A stretch of DNA of 64,000 bases from Streptomyces coeruleorubidus (GCF_008705135.1 NZ_CP023694.1:4259001-4323000), one strand, 5' to 3'; shown: positions 23,987-32,666, counted from the stretch's first letter. The notes: generated by a model from the sequence alone, not told the origin. Numbers and translations are program-made.

Positions 23987-24044
23987 TAGAACGAACGCTC
24001 TATCCAGAGTGGAACCTAGCATGATGACTAGAGCGATCGCTCTA
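23987..24044. promoter_or_regulatory. Two TetR operators between the IRED and TetR genes
   Basis: A perfect 16-bp palindrome, TAGAGCGATCGCTCTA, lies at 24029-24044. A near copy, TAGAACGAACGCTCTA, lies at 23987-24002. The shared form is TAGANCGANCGCTCTA. Both sit in the 109-bp divergent promoter region, so the TetR at 24063 probably represses both directions. Confidence 0.8.
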
Positions 24045-24062
24045 ATTCGGTAAAGTGGCGTC

Positions 24063-24674
24063 GTGAAGACCAAGGCCCCGCACGACCTCGAGACCGCCGG
24101 CACCCGCGAGCGGATCGTCCGCACGGCCTCACGGCTGATGCAGCGCCAGGGCTACGAGGGCACCGGCATCAAGCAGATCTCCCGCGAGGCCGGAGCGACG
24201 CTCGGCTCGGTCTACCACTTCTTCCCCGGCGGCAAGCAGGAGCTCGGCACGGCCGCGGTACGGCTCGGCGACGAGGAGTTCACCGAGTTGCTGCGAGAGT
24301 TTCTCGACGCGGAGCCGGACCCGGCGAAGGCCCTCGTCGCGCTCACCGCCTCCCTCGCCCAGGGCCTGCGCGAGTCCGACTGGCTCGACGGCTGCCCGGT
24401 CACCTCGACCGTCGTCGGCACGGCGGCCGGCGCGCCCGGCATCCAGCAGGCGGCGGCCGAGGCGTTCGCCCGCTGGCGGGCCGTGGTCGCCGGGAAGCTG
24501 GTCACCGCGGGGTTCGCCGAAGCGGACGCGGAGGATCTGGCCCACACGGTGATCGCCACACTGGAGGGGGCCGAACTGGCGTCCCAGGTCGCCCGCAGCG
24601 AGACTCCGCTGGAGGCGGCGGGACGGCATCTGGCGCGTCTGATCGCGACGTACGGAGGCAGCGTCCGCACGTGA
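24063..24674 (+). CDS. TetR-family regulator (YxaF/LmrA-like)
   Basis: A 203-aa TetR protein. The DNA-binding domain covers about residues 14-60 (RERIVRTASRLMQRQGYEGTGIKQISREAGATLGSVYHFFPGGKQEL), and the C-terminal domain contains GCPVTSTVVGTAAGAPGIQ, as in YxaF/LmrA-type regulators. GTG 24063 has no clear ribosome-binding site but lies 6 nt after TAAAGT, suggesting leaderless translation. It is divergent from the imine-reductase-like gene and the intergenic region holds two matching palindromes, so it most likely controls that enzyme and itself. Confidence 0.9.
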   Translation: MKTKAPHDLETAGTRERIVRTASRLMQRQGYEGTGIKQISREAGATLGSVYHFFPGGKQELGTAAVRLGDEEFTELLREFLDAEPDPAKALVALTASLAQGLRESDWLDGCPVTSTVVGTAAGAPGIQQAAAEAFARWRAVVAGKLVTAGFAEADAEDLAHTVIATLEGAELASQVARSETPLEAAGRHLARLIATYGGSVRT

Positions 24675-24681
24675 CGACGCA

Positions 24682-24711
24682 AGGGGCGCCCGGCAGGTAC
24701 CGGGCGCCCCT
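24682..24711. terminator. Bidirectional terminator hairpin
   Basis: Perfect 12-bp arms AGGGGCGCCCGG (24682-24693) and CCGGGCGCCCCT (24700-24711) with loop CAGGTA, between the TetR stop and the convergent hydrolase stop. Confidence 0.8.
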
Positions 24712-24743
24712 CATGTCACGTCAGGCGGTTCAAGCAGGCACGC

Positions 24744-26336
24744 TCAGACCACGGACCCCAGGATCCCGCGCAGGGTGTCGCCGACCGTCGCGGCCGACTC
24801 GGGCGCGCTCGGCGTCTTCTGCGCCGAGGCCTGCGGCTTCGGGTCGGGCAGCTTCTTGCAGACCGCGTCGGCCACGCCGCTGCCCTGCGGCACCTTGCCG
24901 CTGGTGAGGTACGTCGCCAGGTGCTTGTCGAGGCAGGCGTTGCCGCTCAGCGAGATGCCGTGGTTGCCGCCGCCCTGCTCCACCACCAGGCTGGAGCCGC
25001 GCAGCAGCCGGTGCATGGTGACACCGCCCTGGTACGGGGTGGCCGCGTCGTCCGTCGCCTGGAACAGCAGCACCGGCGGGAGCTTGGTGTTGGAGACGTT
25101 CACCGGCTTCAGCGACTTCGTCGGCCAGAACGCGCACGGCGCGTTGTACCAGGCGTTGTTCCAGGCCATGAACGGCGCCTTCTCGTACACCGCCCAGTTG
25201 TCCTTGCGCCACTGCTTCCAGTCGCGCGGCCAGGACGCGTCACGGCACTGGACCGAGGCGTAGACGCTGTAGCCGTTGTCGCCGGAGGCGTCGATGGCGG
25301 CGATGTTGTCGTACGCCTTGACCAGCGCAGCGGTGTCCTTCTTGTTGACGTACGCCGCGAACGTCTGGGCGAGGGTGGGCCAGTAGGCGTTGTTGTAGCC
25401 GCCGGGTATGAAGATGTCCTCCAGCTCGGAGGCGCCCACCTTGCCGCCCGCCGGCTTCTTGGCCAGGGCCGCCCGCATGGCGTACCACTTGGCCTCGATC
25501 TTCGCCGGGTCGGTGCCGAGCTTGTACGTGGAGTCGTACTTCGCGATCCACGCCATCAGCGCCTTGTGGCGCTTGTCGAAGGCGTAGTCCTGCTTGATGT
25601 TGGCGTCGTACCAGACCCCGGTCGGGTCGACGATCGAGTCCAGCACCAGGCGCCGCACGCGCTCGGGGAACAGCTTGCCGTAGACCGCGCCGAGGTAGGT
25701 GCCGTACGAGTAGCCGAAGTAGTTGATCTTCTTGGCGCCGAGGGCCTTGCGGATCGAGTCCATGTCCTTCACGGCGCTGACCGTGTTGATGTACGGCAGG
25801 ACGTCGGCGTACTTCTTGCCGCAGGCCTGGGCGAAGGACTTGGCGCGGTCGAGGTTGGCCTTCTCGATGGCCGGGGTGCTGGGTACGGAGTCGGGGCGCA
25901 CCGGGTCGAAGTGGCCCGGCTTGCAGTCCAGCGCGGGCTGGCTCTTGCCCACCCCGCGCGGGTCAAATCCGACGACGTCGTACTGGGCGGCGACCTCCTT
26001 GGGCAGGGAGGACGCGACGAAACCGGCCAGCGTCAGGCCGCTGCCGCCGGGGCCGCCGGGGTTGACCAGCAGCGGTCCCTGGAACTTCTTCGCGGTGTGC
26101 GGCACGCGGGACAGCGCCAGCGTGATCTTCTTCCCCTGCGGCTTCGCGTAGTCGAGCGGCACCTTCACCGACGCGCACTGGAGCGTCGGGTAGTCCTCCG
26201 TGCCGCACTTCTTCCAAGTGACCTTCGCGGCGGCGGTGTTCGCGGAGTGCGACGCGCTGGCGTTGGCGGGGACGGCGGTGAGTGTCCCGGCCAGTACGAC
26301 AGTCGCGCCGCACAGGACGGCTGCGCTTCTTCTCAT
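24744..26336 (-). CDS. Secreted alpha/beta-hydrolase, tripeptidyl aminopeptidase (Tap/Slp) family
   Basis: A 530-aa exported serine peptidase-like hydrolase. Residues 1-27 form a signal peptide (MRRSAAVLCGATVVLAGTL, cleavage after ANA). The alpha/beta-hydrolase core shows LLVNPGGPGGSGL (oxyanion region), FDPRGVGKS, the nucleophile elbow GYSYGTYLG, the Asp in FQATDDAATPYQGG and the catalytic His in GGGNHGISL, followed by a TAP-like C-terminal domain. Streptomyces Tap and SlpD/SlpE remove tripeptides from secreted proteins; this is probably a related mycelial or extracellular aminopeptidase. ATG 26336 has GAGAG upstream. Confidence 0.92.
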   Translation of the reverse strand: MRRSAAVLCGATVVLAGTLTAVPANASASHSANTAAAKVTWKKCGTEDYPTLQCASVKVPLDYAKPQGKKITLALSRVPHTAKKFQGPLLVNPGGPGGSGLTLAGFVASSLPKEVAAQYDVVGFDPRGVGKSQPALDCKPGHFDPVRPDSVPSTPAIEKANLDRAKSFAQACGKKYADVLPYINTVSAVKDMDSIRKALGAKKINYFGYSYGTYLGAVYGKLFPERVRRLVLDSIVDPTGVWYDANIKQDYAFDKRHKALMAWIAKYDSTYKLGTDPAKIEAKWYAMRAALAKKPAGGKVGASELEDIFIPGGYNNAYWPTLAQTFAAYVNKKDTAALVKAYDNIAAIDASGDNGYSVYASVQCRDASWPRDWKQWRKDNWAVYEKAPFMAWNNAWYNAPCAFWPTKSLKPVNVSNTKLPPVLLFQATDDAATPYQGGVTMHRLLRGSSLVVEQGGGNHGISLSGNACLDKHLATYLTSGKVPQGSGVADAVCKKLPDPKPQASAQKTPSAPESAATVGDTLRGILGSVV

Positions 26337-26537
26337 GGAGTTCTCTCAGAACGGTGAGGGGGGTCAGGACCGCGTGTCACACGGTCCGTGCCGCATCGTT
26401 TCGGAAGAGCACGCCATGCACGTACGTATTCGACCAAGACTTGACCGAATCGAGTCATCCCCCGCGCTCAAACCCTCCAAAAGGAGGGGTAGTTGGACTA
26501 TCGCGAACCACGCAGGAGGAGCGTCGGACGCGACGAG
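26337..26537. other. Promoter region upstream of the secreted hydrolase
   Basis: No convincing gene. It has lower GC content than its surroundings and should hold the hydrolase promoter. A compact hairpin, CCCTCC-AAAA-GGAGGG (26473-26488), could be an operator or attenuator. Confidence 0.35.
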
Positions 26538-26568
26538 AGGGGCGCCCGGCAACCACCCAAGCGCCCCT
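26538..26568 (-). terminator. Hairpin after the small secreted-protein gene
   Basis: Arms AGGGGCGC (26538-26545) and GCGCCCCT (26561-26568), 8 bp perfect with a 15-nt loop, lie 6 bp beyond the stop of the small gene on the minus strand. No T-run. Confidence 0.5.
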
Positions 26569-26574
26569 AGGGCG

Positions 26575-26889
26575 TCAGAGGCCCGCGAGGGGCGGGAGGA
26601 GGCCTGTGCTCTGGTCCTGCCCTCCCTGCGCCGCCTCGCCGTCGCACCGGGCCTCCGTCGTGGGGTTCTGAGGCCCGAACAGAACAGTCCAGACGAGCCC
26701 TTCGACCCGCTGCCGCTCAGCGCGGGACGTGTGGCACGAGGAACTCTTGCCCTCGCCACGGTCCGGCGGCGGAGCGGAGTGGGCCGATACGGGTGCGGCG
26801 GAGGTCAGGGCTGCCGCGAAAACGATGACAGCCGCACCGGCCGAGTGCGCGAGGGATCGGGGCATACGGTGCAATCGTGGAGTTTTCAT
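26575..26889 (-). CDS. Small secreted protein of unknown function
   Basis: A 104-aa ORF with a convincing signal peptide: basic MKTPRLHRMPR, a hydrophobic core AGAAVIVFAAALTSAAP and a VSA cleavage site near residue 32. The mature part is short, polar and rich in Ser, Arg, Gly and Gln, with two cysteines (about 47 and 80) that could form a disulfide. ATG 26889 follows AAGGTG. I recognise no family. It lies alone between the hydrolase and the polysaccharide genes. The signal peptide, ribosome-binding site and downstream hairpin argue that it is real. Confidence 0.5.
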   Translation of the reverse strand: MKTPRLHRMPRSLAHSAGAAVIVFAAALTSAAPVSAHSAPPPDRGEGKSSSCHTSRAERQRVEGLVWTVLFGPQNPTTEARCDGEAAQGGQDQSTGLLPPLAGL

Positions 26890-27095
26890 GATCACACCTT
26901 GAGTGGGAAAACGCCCGGGAGGAAGGCTGGCGGCCCTTCAACCGAACAACTCAACCCGATTGTGCGACGCGCCGACGAGGCTCGAGCAGGCGGGCGCGGG
27001 AAAGAGCCACGTCAGAACGCATCGGGGCCTCCGTGAACCGGAGAGCCATCCGGCGTAGGGGGTCTGCGCCGGTGCCGCTCGCCGCCGGGGCTCGC

Positions 27096-29282
27096 TCACC
27101 TCCGGGGGGTGGAGGGCTGGGGAGGCAGCATCACGTCTCCACTGCGTTTGAGCCGCTGCCAGGGCAGTCGGTAGCCGTTGACCGCGGTCAGGCAGGCCTG
27201 GGTGAGGACCAGATACATCACCTGGCGGTAGACCACCTGCTGGAGAGGAAGCGCCCACAGGGGCCGGAGCCTCTCGCCGTCGAGATGGAAGGCGTACACG
27301 GCGCAGACGGCCTGCACCGCCAGCACACCGCACCAGGCCAGCACAGTGGTGCGCGGGTTCCCGAACACCAAACCGTAGACGGCCAGTATGTCGATCAGCG
27401 GGGCGAGCAAGGGGGTGAAGATCTGGAAGACGGCCAGCAAGGGCAGACCGAGGCGGCCGAAGTGGCCCGCGGGGCCACGCTCGAGCAGCGCGTGACGGTG
27501 CTTCCACGTGGCCTGCATCGTGCCGTAGCTCCATCGGTAGCGCTGGCGCCACAGTTCCCGCAACGAGGACGGCGCCTCGGTCCAGGCGAGTGCGTCCGGC
27601 GCGTAGCGGACCTCCCACCCGGCCCGGTGCAGGGCCATGGTGATGTCGGTGTCCTCGGCGAGGGTGTCGGCACTCATCATTCCGGCGTCCCGCAGGGCCT
27701 CGGCGCGGAACGCCCCCACGGCACCGGGAATGGTGGGCAGGCAGCGCAGCAGGTCGTACATGCGGCGGTCGAGGTTGAAGCCCATGACGTACTCGATGTG
27801 CTGCCACCGGCCGAGCAGCCGCCGGCGGTTGCCGACCTTGGCGTTGCCCGCGACGGCGCCGACGCGGGGGTCGGCGAACGGCTGGACGAGGCGGCCGACG
27901 GTCGAGGGGGCGAAGACGGTGTCGGCGTCCAGCATGACGATGAGGTCGTGGGAGGCCCGCAGGACCCCGGTGTTGAGGGCGGAGGGTTTGCCGCCGTTGG
28001 GCCGGCGGATGACCGTGACGTTCGCGAGGGCGAGTGACTGTGCGATGTCGGCGGTGCCGTCACGGGATCCGTCGTCCACGACGATGATCTCGACGGGGTG
28101 GTCGCTGGCAGCGAGGGAGCGGAGCGTCTTGGCGATGCACAGCTCCTCGTTGTAGGCGGGTATGACGACGCTGACGGGCTGGGTGACGGGCTCGTGCCGG
28201 CCGCTGCGGGGGCGCCGTTGACGGCGGGCGTGGTGGCGGGCCAGGACGAGCAGGAGCACACATCGTGCGAGGACGAGCGAACCGACCATCAGCAGCAGCA
28301 CGCTGACGGCCGACACCGCTGCCCCCGACACGGTCACAGCGGCCACGAAGATGCGGCCACTCCACCGGTCCGCCGTGTCGACGGGGCTGGTGAAGCTGTC
28401 GGTGCCGACGAGATCGGCGAGGGTGGTGAAGCGATAGCCCTGTGCCTTCAGCCGGGGGATCAGGGTCTTGAGGGCTTCGACAGTCTGTGATCTGTCCCCT
28501 CCCGCGTCGTGCAGGAGGACGACCGCACCTCTGCCCGCCGCGCTCGGTGTGGCGGCGTCGGCGATCGCCCGGGCGCCCGGCCGCCGCCAGTCGTTGGTGT
28601 CCTGGTCGATGAACGCCAGGACGTAGCCCTTCTCGCCCAGGCGCTGGGCCACGGACCACGCCCTGGCGTCGAGGGCGGAAGGGGTCGAGGAGTAGGGCAT
28701 CCGCATCAGTGACGTGTTGATGCCCGCGGCCCCTGCGAGGGCGAGTTGGGTCAGCGCCAGTTCACGGTCGACGGCGCTCGCGGACTGGGTGGTCAGGTCC
28801 CGGTGGGAGAAGGTGTGCACGCCGATCTCGTGTCCGGAGCGGACCACACCGCGCAGGACTTCCGGGTGCCGGCTGGTCTGCTGCCCGGTGACGAAGAAGG
28901 TGCCGGGCGTGCGGTGGTGGTCGAGAACGGCCCTGATGCGGGGTGTCCAGATGGGGTCGGGGCCGTCGTCGAAGGTCAGGACGACGGTCTTGTCCGGTGT
29001 GTGATACGTCCGCAGGTGATCGTCGGTGGTGTCGACGACCGGGCCGCCGTCGGCGATCCTGCGGGGGACGCCGGTGGCCGGTCCTCCGCTGCGCCCTTCC
29101 TGGTCACCGGCGAAACCCCTGGTGGTGTACCCCTCCACCAGGAGGACCGAAGCGACGAAAGCCAGCAGGACGAGGGGAACGACGATACGGAAACGGTGCC
29201 GCGGCGACAGGGGCGCTCGCGTCCGCCGCGGGCCGGGCGGCCTCCATGAGCGGCCGCGTGACCGGTCAGGACGCCGCCGCAT
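27096..29282 (-). CDS. Bifunctional polysaccharide deacetylase - family 2 glycosyltransferase (MatB-like)
   Basis: A 728-aa membrane protein. After an N-terminal anchor (about 33-49) comes an extracellular NodB-type CE4 deacetylase (TFDDGPDP at 103-110, HTFSHRDL, then a DxxD-type DTNDWRRPG segment). Two membrane segments follow, then a cytoplasmic processive GT2 domain (VSVVIPAYNEE, VDDGSRDGT, MLDADTVF, LAEDTDITMALHRAGW, QRYRWSYGTMQ) and C-terminal membrane helices. This fusion is the architecture of Streptomyces MatB, which with MatA makes a poly-N-acetylglucosamine-like polymer that sticks mycelial pellets together. Its ATG overlaps the upstream gene's stop as ATGA. Polymer identity is an inference. 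Confidence 0.9.
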   Translation of the reverse strand: MRRRPDRSRGRSWRPPGPRRTRAPLSPRHRFRIVVPLVLLAFVASVLLVEGYTTRGFAGDQEGRSGGPATGVPRRIADGGPVVDTTDDHLRTYHTPDKTVVLTFDDGPDPIWTPRIRAVLDHHRTPGTFFVTGQQTSRHPEVLRGVVRSGHEIGVHTFSHRDLTTQSASAVDRELALTQLALAGAAGINTSLMRMPYSSTPSALDARAWSVAQRLGEKGYVLAFIDQDTNDWRRPGARAIADAATPSAAGRGAVVLLHDAGGDRSQTVEALKTLIPRLKAQGYRFTTLADLVGTDSFTSPVDTADRWSGRIFVAAVTVSGAAVSAVSVLLLMVGSLVLARCVLLLVLARHHARRQRRPRSGRHEPVTQPVSVVIPAYNEELCIAKTLRSLAASDHPVEIIVVDDGSRDGTADIAQSLALANVTVIRRPNGGKPSALNTGVLRASHDLIVMLDADTVFAPSTVGRLVQPFADPRVGAVAGNAKVGNRRRLLGRWQHIEYVMGFNLDRRMYDLLRCLPTIPGAVGAFRAEALRDAGMMSADTLAEDTDITMALHRAGWEVRYAPDALAWTEAPSSLRELWRQRYRWSYGTMQATWKHRHALLERGPAGHFGRLGLPLLAVFQIFTPLLAPLIDILAVYGLVFGNPRTTVLAWCGVLAVQAVCAVYAFHLDGERLRPLWALPLQQVVYRQVMYLVLTQACLTAVNGYRLPWQRLKRSGDVMLPPQPSTPRR

Positions 29283-30025
29283 CAGGGGGCCTCGGCCACC
29301 GATGGGTCGGGGGGCGGAGGTTCTGCCACGGCACCGGGCGGTGCCGCGGGACTGGTCGCCGGCCCTGTGGGCTGAGGGGCGGGTGGCGGCGCCGGCGCCG
29401 GAGGCTCAGGTGCCGGTGAGGCCGGTGGCGGCGCCGGCGCCGGGGGCTCAGGTGCCGGTGAGGCCGGTGGCGGCGTCGACGCCGGGGGCTCAGGTGCCGG
29501 TGAGGCCGGTGGGGGCGAGGCGGGAGTGCTGCCCGTGCCGGGGGCGGGAGCGGGAGGGGCATCGGTGGCCGTGGGCTGCTCCGGTGAGAGTGGCGCTTGT
29601 GTCGTTGGTGCCTGTGGTCCTGGTGTGTCAGGAGGTGCCGGTGTGCTGCTCTGCGGGTTGCGCAGAAGGGGCGGAACAAGGGGAGGGCCGGGCGTGGTGA
29701 GCTGCGGAACGATCAGGTCGCTCGGGCCGGCCGCGACCGGAGGGCCGTCCGGCGGCGTGAGGGGCGTCCGCTCCGGAGAGCGGGGTTCCGGTGCGGCGGG
29801 CGCCGCTATGTCACCGGGCAGGATCGCCCCCGGCGCGAAGGGCGTTGCTCCCATCAGGCTCATCCCCAGCACCACCATGTAAGTGGCCGCGCAGGCGGCC
29901 AGCCCGTAACCGGTGCGCCGCAGATTCCGCGCACGCCGACCGGAGGCATCGACGAACACAGGGAGGCTCGGATCGCTCGACGATTCCTGTCCCGTATGTT
30001 CGGTCTTGGCACGATTAAGCACCAT
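29282..30025 (-). CDS. Proline-rich membrane-anchored protein coupled to the deacetylase-glycosyltransferase
   Basis: A 247-aa protein with a short N-terminal cytoplasmic part containing RRARNLRRTGYG, one hydrophobic helix (about 40-61) and a long, disordered extracytoplasmic tail of Pro, Ala, Glu and Thr. The tail has tandem repeats of PPASPAPEPPAPA type between about residues 165 and 215. It overlaps the MatB-like gene by 4 bp, so it is probably an accessory subunit of that synthase or a wall-spanning spacer. It starts 7 nt after TACTCT (30038-30033), so may be leaderless. I recognise no family beyond the composition. The repeated DNA is prone to length variation. Confidence 0.75.
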   Translation of the reverse strand: MVLNRAKTEHTGQESSSDPSLPVFVDASGRRARNLRRTGYGLAACAATYMVVLGMSLMGATPFAPGAILPGDIAAPAAPEPRSPERTPLTPPDGPPVAAGPSDLIVPQLTTPGPPLVPPLLRNPQSSTPAPPDTPGPQAPTTQAPLSPEQPTATDAPPAPAPGTGSTPASPPPASPAPEPPASTPPPASPAPEPPAPAPPPASPAPEPPAPAPPPAPQPTGPATSPAAPPGAVAEPPPPDPSVAEAP

Positions 30026-30146
30026 ATGACTTAGAGTACGCCCGCCGCGGGGCGGGCCGGCATGGAATCTTCCGCATCTTCCGCATCAGCAGAGGCAACT
30101 CCCGGCGAACACCCTGGTCAGGTACATGGCCATACGTCAGGTGCTC

Positions 30147-30177
30147 CGGGGGCGCCGACGAGCACCGGGCGCCCCCG
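30147..30177 (-). terminator. Hairpin terminator after the cellulase gene
   Basis: Perfect 10-bp arms CGGGGGCGCC (30147-30156) and GGCGCCCCCG (30168-30177), 11 bp beyond the cellulase stop on the minus strand. Confidence 0.65.
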
Positions 30178-30188
30178 TCACACCGACG

Positions 30189-31706
30189 TCATGCCGCCGT
30201 GCACGTCACACTCGGCGCGGCCCCGCCCCCGGGAGTGCCTCCGAGGCCGAAGCTCGCCGAACCCCCCGCCGGCACGCTCCCGTTGTGTGCGGCGTTCACA
30301 GCCGTCACGCTCGTCCCGCTCTGCGTGTACGACGCGTTCCACATGCTGGTGATCTTCTGCGCACCGCTCCACGCCCACGTGACCTTCCAGGACTTCAGCG
30401 GCGTACTGCCCGTGTTGGTCACCTTCACCTCGGCGTTGAAGCCGCCGCCCCAGTCGCTGCTCACCGCGTATGCGGCGGTGCAGGCGGGCGTGCCACCGGG
30501 GCCACCCGGACCGCCGGGATCCGGCCCGGAACCGCCCCCCTCGAACCCCGGCGCCTTGATCGCCTCGAGGTACCCGTCCTTCGCGGTGTCCACCGTCTGC
30601 CAGTCGTCCTTGAGGATGCCCCCGGTGTCACCCGAGTTGGGGTTCCAGGACCAGAACGTCCAGTGGAAGCTGTCGGCGCCGTACGCCGACGTCGACCGCA
30701 GGTACGTCACCAGCGCGGACAGCCACTTCTGGTCCACCGCCGGCTGGAGCGTCGTACCGAACTCGCCGAGCCACACCGGCGCGATGTTCTGCTTGAAGAC
30801 GTAGCCCCAGTACCGGTCCCAGACCTCCGGCATGTTGGCGGGGAAGGACGGGTCGCCGAACCACGGCTGCTGGGCGACCGACGTGGCGTAGTCGTGGGCC
30901 GAGTAGACCAGCCGGTCCGGGACGTCCAGCTGGACCGGGTGCTGGGCGACCCCCATGAGGTTGCCGCCCCACCAGCCGTTGGCGCCGTTGTACGACTGCA
31001 CGCCCTCGACCATGATCAGCAGCTCGGGGTTGACCGACAGGACCGCGTTGCCCGCGCGCTGGGCGGCCAGGCGCCAGTCCCGGGCGGTGTCGCCGCAGCC
31101 CCAGCAGGCGGGGTCGCGGGGCTCGTTGTGCAGGTCGATGCCGATCACGGTGGGGTTGCCCTTGTAGCGGGCCGCCAGGGACTTGAGGTTGGCGATCCAG
31201 GTCGACTCGGGGACCGACGCCGTGTACCAGAGCGCCGACTGGCCCGCCGCGTCCGGGCGGTGCCGGTCGAGGACGATCTTGAGGCCGGCCTGCCCGGCGT
31301 AGGCCACGATCCGGTCCAGGACCTGCAAGGACGTCAGCCCGCGCAGGTCGGTGTTCTTGCCGTCGTGGTTGATGCTGCCGGGCATGGTGCCGGGCTTGAG
31401 GATGTCGTCGCTGTAGGGCATCCGGATGGTGTTGTAGCCCAGCGACTTCATCTGGTCGATCATGCTCTTGTAGTCGCGGGCCCACAGCCCGTGGGCGACG
31501 TGGATGTCGGTCTCGAAGCCGAACCAGTTGACGCCGGCGATACGGACCGGCTGTCCGGCCGCGTCCAGGATCTGCCGGCCGCTGGTGTGCCAGTAGCCGG
31601 CGCCGGCCTGCGCGCCGACGTCGGCGTGTGCCGACGACTGCGTACCGGCCAGGGGTAACAGGAGCGCCGCGGCGACGCACAGCGCTCTTCGCAGAGTGCG
31701 GAACAT
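30189..31706 (-). CDS. Secreted GH5 cellulase with C-terminal CBM2
   Basis: A 505-aa extracellular endoglucanase-type enzyme. The signal peptide covers about 1-28 (ALCVAAALLLPLAGTQSSAHA). The GH5 catalytic barrel has GVNWFGFET, the acid/base region GIDLHNEPRDPACWG with the NEP glutamate, and the nucleophile glutamate in PVWLGEFGT. A Gly/Pro linker (about 380-400) leads to a family 2 cellulose-binding module (CTAAYAVSSDWGGGFNAEVKVTNTG, WTFW-like aromatics). ATG 31706 has GAGGAAG upstream. A perfect CebR-type operator lies about 40 bp upstream, so expression should be induced by cello-oligosaccharides. Confidence 0.95.
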   Translation of the reverse strand: MFRTLRRALCVAAALLLPLAGTQSSAHADVGAQAGAGYWHTSGRQILDAAGQPVRIAGVNWFGFETDIHVAHGLWARDYKSMIDQMKSLGYNTIRMPYSDDILKPGTMPGSINHDGKNTDLRGLTSLQVLDRIVAYAGQAGLKIVLDRHRPDAAGQSALWYTASVPESTWIANLKSLAARYKGNPTVIGIDLHNEPRDPACWGCGDTARDWRLAAQRAGNAVLSVNPELLIMVEGVQSYNGANGWWGGNLMGVAQHPVQLDVPDRLVYSAHDYATSVAQQPWFGDPSFPANMPEVWDRYWGYVFKQNIAPVWLGEFGTTLQPAVDQKWLSALVTYLRSTSAYGADSFHWTFWSWNPNSGDTGGILKDDWQTVDTAKDGYLEAIKAPGFEGGGSGPDPGGPGGPGGTPACTAAYAVSSDWGGGFNAEVKVTNTGSTPLKSWKVTWAWSGAQKITSMWNASYTQSGTSVTAVNAAHNGSVPAGGSASFGLGGTPGGGAAPSVTCTAA

Positions 31707-31747
31707 GGCTGCTTCCTCTCGGGGGAGGCGCGGCCCCGGAACATGGA

Positions 31748-31761
31748 TGGGAGCGCTCCCA
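31748..31761. promoter_or_regulatory. CebR operator (cellobiose-responsive element)
   Basis: TGGGAGCGCTCCCA matches exactly the 14-bp palindrome bound by the LacI-type repressor CebR, which is released by cellobiose or cellotriose. With flanking A and T the dyad is 16 bp (31747-31762). It lies 42 bp upstream of the cellulase start codon. Confidence 0.93.
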
Positions 31762-31768
31762 TGCGCGC

Positions 31769-31827
31769 CGCGCACCTCCCAGGAAACTGACGCCGCATGA
31801 GCACGTCAAGCCTCTGGGAGGTGCGCG
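31769..31827. terminator. Long inverted repeat after the ABC permease gene
   Basis: Perfect 14-bp arms CGCGCACCTCCCAG (31769-31782) and CTGGGAGGTGCGCG (31814-31827) with a 31-nt loop, 20 bp beyond the permease stop. It could be a terminator, although the loop is unusually long. It also abuts the CebR operator. Confidence 0.5.
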
Positions 31828-31847
31828 TTCCGCTCGGACGACAGGGC

Positions 31848-32666
31848 CTAACGGCTCAGCTTCTTGAACCGCCGCACCGCCAGCGGCAGGAACACGAGCG
31901 TCAGGATCACCGGCCACACCCCCGCCATCAGCAGCGCGTGCTGCTCGACCCAGGTGTCACCGCCGACCGGCGTGCCGAACAGCTCGCGGGTCGCCGCCGC
32001 CGTGGAGGAGATCGGGTTCCACATCGCCACCCAGCCCAGCCAGTCGGGCATGAGCTGCGGGGCGACCATGATGCTGGAGATCATGGTCAGCGGGAAGGCG
32101 ACCGCGAACAGGCCGCCCGCGGCCTCCGGGTTGGGCACGAGCAGACCGAGCCACACACCGATCCAGATCAGCGCGAACCGCAGCCACAGCAGCAGCCCGA
32201 ACGCGCCGAGGAAGCCGAGACCCCCGTCCGGCCGCCAGCCCATGGCGAACGCGGTGAGCATCATGATCGCCAACTCGGCGCAGGCGGCGATCAGATCGGT
32301 GACCCCGCGCCCGGCCACCACCGCGGAGGAGGCCATCGGCATGGAGCGGAAGCGGTCGATGACGCCCTTGGTGGAGTCGTAGACCACGAGGGTCGCCGTG
32401 TTGATGAAGCCGAACGCCATGGTCATCACGAACATGCCCGGCATCAGGAAGTCCTTGTAGTCCCCGCCGCCCGGCACCTTCATGGCGCTGCCGAAGACAT
32501 AGCCGTAGAGCAGCACGGACAGGATCGGGAAGCCGAGCTGCCAGGCGATGTTGACGGGCTGGCGCTGGTAGTGGGTCAGACCGCGGCGGACGATGTTCCA
32601 GCAGTCGGCGAGCAGCCAGTACACGCGGCCGCGGTCGCTGCGCGCGGTCAGGTCGAGGGTGGTCAC
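31848..32666 (-). CDS. ABC-2 type transporter permease (DrrB family)
   Basis: A 272-aa permease with about six transmembrane helices and the ABC-2 signature in its middle (NPEAAGGLFAVAFPLTMISSIMVAPQLMPDWLGWVAMWNPIS). It resembles DrrB, the membrane half of drug-export ABC systems. GTG 32666 overlaps the ATPase stop as GTGA, so stoichiometric coupling is likely. The pair is controlled by the divergent TetR. The exported compound is unknown. Confidence 0.92.
   Translation of the reverse strand: MTTLDLTARSDRGRVYWLLADCWNIVRRGLTHYQRQPVNIAWQLGFPILSVLLYGYVFGSAMKVPGGGDYKDFLMPGMFVMTMAFGFINTATLVVYDSTKGVIDRFRSMPMASSAVVAGRGVTDLIAACAELAIMMLTAFAMGWRPDGGLGFLGAFGLLLWLRFALIWIGVWLGLLVPNPEAAGGLFAVAFPLTMISSIMVAPQLMPDWLGWVAMWNPISSTAAATRELFGTPVGGDTWVEQHALLMAGVWPVILTLVFLPLAVRRFKKLSR

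Noticed and set aside
29390..29520. Tandem repeat considered as a CRISPR-like array
   Set aside because: It is in-frame coding for Pro-Ala repeats with no spacers of constant length.
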